Below, in pieces: positions 62,425 to 64,000 of a DNA stretch of 64,000 nt. The notes beneath the pieces were generated by a model. The model was not told the DNA's origin. It searched no databases and was given only the letters and a program-made list of their open reading frames with translations. A program made the position numbers and the translations under genes. This stretch comes from Gulosibacter sediminis (GTDB lineage: Bacteria > Actinomycetota > Actinomycetes > Actinomycetales > Microbacteriaceae), in the NCBI RefSeq assembly GCF_023370115.1, contig NZ_CP097160.1, positions 310,001 to 374,000 of the forward strand, written 5' to 3'. Positions within the stretch are counted from its first letter, which is position 1, and each line of letters begins with the position of its first letter.

Positions 62425-63099
62425 ATGGCATCTGAGTCGATGAACCTCGCGCCCGCCGCGCACGGGCAGACGGGTGAGCATATCGCGCAGCTGCTGCGCG
62501 ACGACATTCTCGCGGGGGAGTTCCTGCCGGGCGCGCGGCTCGGGCAGGTTGATCTTGCCGAGCGGTACGGCACGACGCGGGCGCCGATCCGCGACGCCCT
62601 GCGCATCCTCGCTGCAACGGGCCTCGTCTCGCACGTCGCGAACGCCGGGGCGCGGGTCACCCGGTTGAGCGCCGACGAGTGCGCCGAGCTCTATCGGATG
62701 CGCGAGCGAATCGAGCCGCTGCTATTCGAATACACCCTGCCGCAGCTCAGCGGGGAGCAGCTTGCTGAACTGCAGCGGCTCGCCGACGAGATGGCGGAGA
62801 CCGAGGATCCGGAGCGATTCGTGCAGCTCGATCGGGAGTTTCACGACATCACGTACTCGCCCGGCTCGACGCATCTGCTTGCCGACACGGTGCGAAACCT
62901 CTGGGATCGCACCCAGCACTATCGGCGCCAATACGTGAACAACGCGCGGCCGCACGGTGACCGCGCGTCGGATCACGACCACCAACTGCTTGTGAAGGCG
63001 TGCGCCGCGCGCGACGTCTACGAGGCCGGCCACATCATCGAGTTGCACGTGCGTCGCACGCGCCTCAACCTCGCCGAGCATCCCGAGATTTTCCGCTAA
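62425..63099 (+). CDS. GntR family regulator (FCD domain)
   Basis: The product has 224 residues. The winged helix is ARLGQVDLAERYGTTRAPIRDALRILAATGLV (about 36-67), and the FCD domain has MRERIEPLLFEYTLPQL, LDREFHDITYSPG and DHDHQLLVKACAARD. ATG 62425 was chosen as the first Met before conserved sequence; the frame runs back to 62065 across the promoter. It is divergent from an MFS carrier and upstream of an amino acid permease, either of which it may control. Confidence 0.92.
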   Translation: MASESMNLAPAAHGQTGEHIAQLLRDDILAGEFLPGARLGQVDLAERYGTTRAPIRDALRILAATGLVSHVANAGARVTRLSADECAELYRMRERIEPLLFEYTLPQLSGEQLAELQRLADEMAETEDPERFVQLDREFHDITYSPGSTHLLADTVRNLWDRTQHYRRQYVNNARPHGDRASDHDHQLLVKACAARDVYEAGHIIELHVRRTRLNLAEHPEIFR

Positions 63100-63193
63100 C
63101 CATCGACTGAATCAAGAATTTCAGTGGCCATATAAGGAAGCGCTGTTGTAACGTACCTTTCACAACCACGCATTGCGGATGAAAGGCCATCCC

Positions 63194-64000
63194 ATGGCAC
63201 ATGACGACGTCGTCACCACCACCAGCGCGCCAGCAAAGCGCCCGCTGCACACCTGGGAAATCACGGCGATTTCCATCGGCTTCATGGGCCCCGTTATGGC
63301 GATGTCGCTCAACGGCATCGGTGTTGCGGGACTCGTCGGCAAGGCCGTTCCCTTTACCTTCCTCATCTCGTTCATCGGCACGCTGCTCGTCGCCTACGGT
63401 TTCGTGCGCCTCACCCGCCGCATCACGCACGCCGGCTCGGTCTACGCGCTCGCCGGCATCACGCTCGGCCCGCGCGCCGGCTTCTTCGGCGGCTTCGCGC
63501 TGCTCGGCACCTACATCTTCTTCGCGGCCTGCATCGTCGGCGCCTGCGCCGTGTTCTTCGAGGCGATGCTCGGCGAGATGGGCGTCGTCATGGCCCCGGG
63601 CACATGGATGATCGTCGCGGTCGTCGTCGGCGTCATTGCGCTCGTGCTCAACCTGCGCGAGTCGGCGATCGTCGCCCGCACGCTGCTCGGCATCGGCTTC
63701 GTCGGCATCGCCGCGATGCTCGTGCTCGCCGTCGTGATCCTCGTCACCATCGCCACCGGCAACGCCCCGGTCAGCACCGGCATCGACCTCTCGACGCTCA
63801 CGCCGGGCGACGCCCCGATCACCGCGATCATGACCGCCTCGGTCTTCGGCTTCCTCAGCTGGGCCGGCTTCGAGTCGGGCTCCTCGCTCGGCGAAGAAAC
63901 CGACAACCCGAAGCGCGTCATCCCGCGCTCGCTGCTCATGGCGGTCATCATCGGCGGCCTCGTCTACGTGTTCATGATGTTCGCGCAGACGCTCGGCTTC
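63194..64000 (+). CDS. APC superfamily amino acid/amine permease (3' end outside window)
   Basis: The first 269 residues are present and the frame is open at base 64000. HTWEITAISIGFMGPVMAMSLNGIGVAGLVGKAVPFTFL starts the fold, RITHAGSVYALAGITLGPRAGFFGGF follows and SVFGFLSWAGFESGSSLGEETDNPKRVIPRSLL is the APC signature. It imports amino acids, polyamines or biogenic amines. GAAAGG lies 8 nt before ATG 63194. A tyramine- or dopamine-type substrate would fit the region (inference). Confidence 0.9.
   Translation, partial: MAHDDVVTTTSAPAKRPLHTWEITAISIGFMGPVMAMSLNGIGVAGLVGKAVPFTFLISFIGTLLVAYGFVRLTRRITHAGSVYALAGITLGPRAGFFGGFALLGTYIFFAACIVGACAVFFEAMLGEMGVVMAPGTWMIVAVVVGVIALVLNLRESAIVARTLLGIGFVGIAAMLVLAVVILVTIATGNAPVSTGIDLSTLTPGDAPITAIMTASVFGFLSWAGFESGSSLGEETDNPKRVIPRSLLMAVIIGGLVYVFMMFAQTLGF

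Overview
The window is about 64 kb of very GC-rich DNA from an actinobacterium, most likely one of the Micrococcales and perhaps the Microbacteriaceae (inference). The supporting signs are: strong G/C third positions; LAXTG-type sortase signals; many genes with a TANNNT -10 box 6-7 nt before the start codon (leaderless mRNAs); an LpqH-like lipoprotein; and a copper amine oxidase and VOC-type dihydroxyphenylacetate dioxygenase that resemble the Arthrobacter enzymes. No phage, insertion sequence, CRISPR array or rRNA was seen. The one RNA gene is a tRNA-Ser(CGA).

Layout. 1-13.3 kb is mainly housekeeping and cell surface: the 3' end of a sortase-anchored protein, a VOC protein, a WYL regulator, an aldo/keto reductase, a complete sortase-anchored 5'-nucleotidase paralogue of the first gene, RadA, a membrane-anchored GH79-like glycosidase, tRNA-Ser, a PPOX-fold protein, an S4 protein and a MetE-like protein. 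13.4-19 kb holds small membrane proteins, an AraC/VOC pair, a FrnE-like DsbA oxidoreductase coupled to an odd Cys-ended peptide, HutD and an M20 peptidase. 19-37.6 kb holds sugar-acid and hydroxy-acid catabolism: glucarate dehydratase, KdgD (5-dehydro-4-deoxyglucarate dehydratase) and 2-oxoglutarate semialdehyde dehydrogenase together give D-glucarate to 2-oxoglutarate. With them are 2-hydroxyacid dehydrogenases, an FMN hydroxy-acid oxidase, an MFS carrier, GntR and LysR regulators, and a split peptide-type ABC transporter.

38-40.3 kb encodes a 3-hydroxyisobutyryl-CoA hydrolase and a thiolase. 41-42.7 kb holds HpaI and HpaH, the last two steps of homoprotocatechuate meta-cleavage. The upper steps are at 55-60 kb: HpaD, HpaE, a GntR regulator and an unusual FAH-RraA fusion in the HpaG position. 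Between these blocks lie a flavin monooxygenase, a LysR gene, a RidA-DUF1028-M20-ALDH operon, a copper amine oxidase with a His-rich membrane protein, a TetR gene and an NCS1 permease. I read 41-60 kb as an aromatic-amine (tyramine or dopamine type) catabolic region. An amine oxidase and an aldehyde dehydrogenase would yield the arylacetate, and the Hpa enzymes would take dihydroxyphenylacetate to pyruvate and succinate semialdehyde. HpaF and the HpaBC hydroxylase are not in the window.

Intergenic DNA carries three kinds of hairpin element (four copies of a 50-bp type, two of a 64-bp type, one of a 73-bp type), several operator-like palindromes, and a promoter motif shared by the RidA operon and the NCS1 permease.
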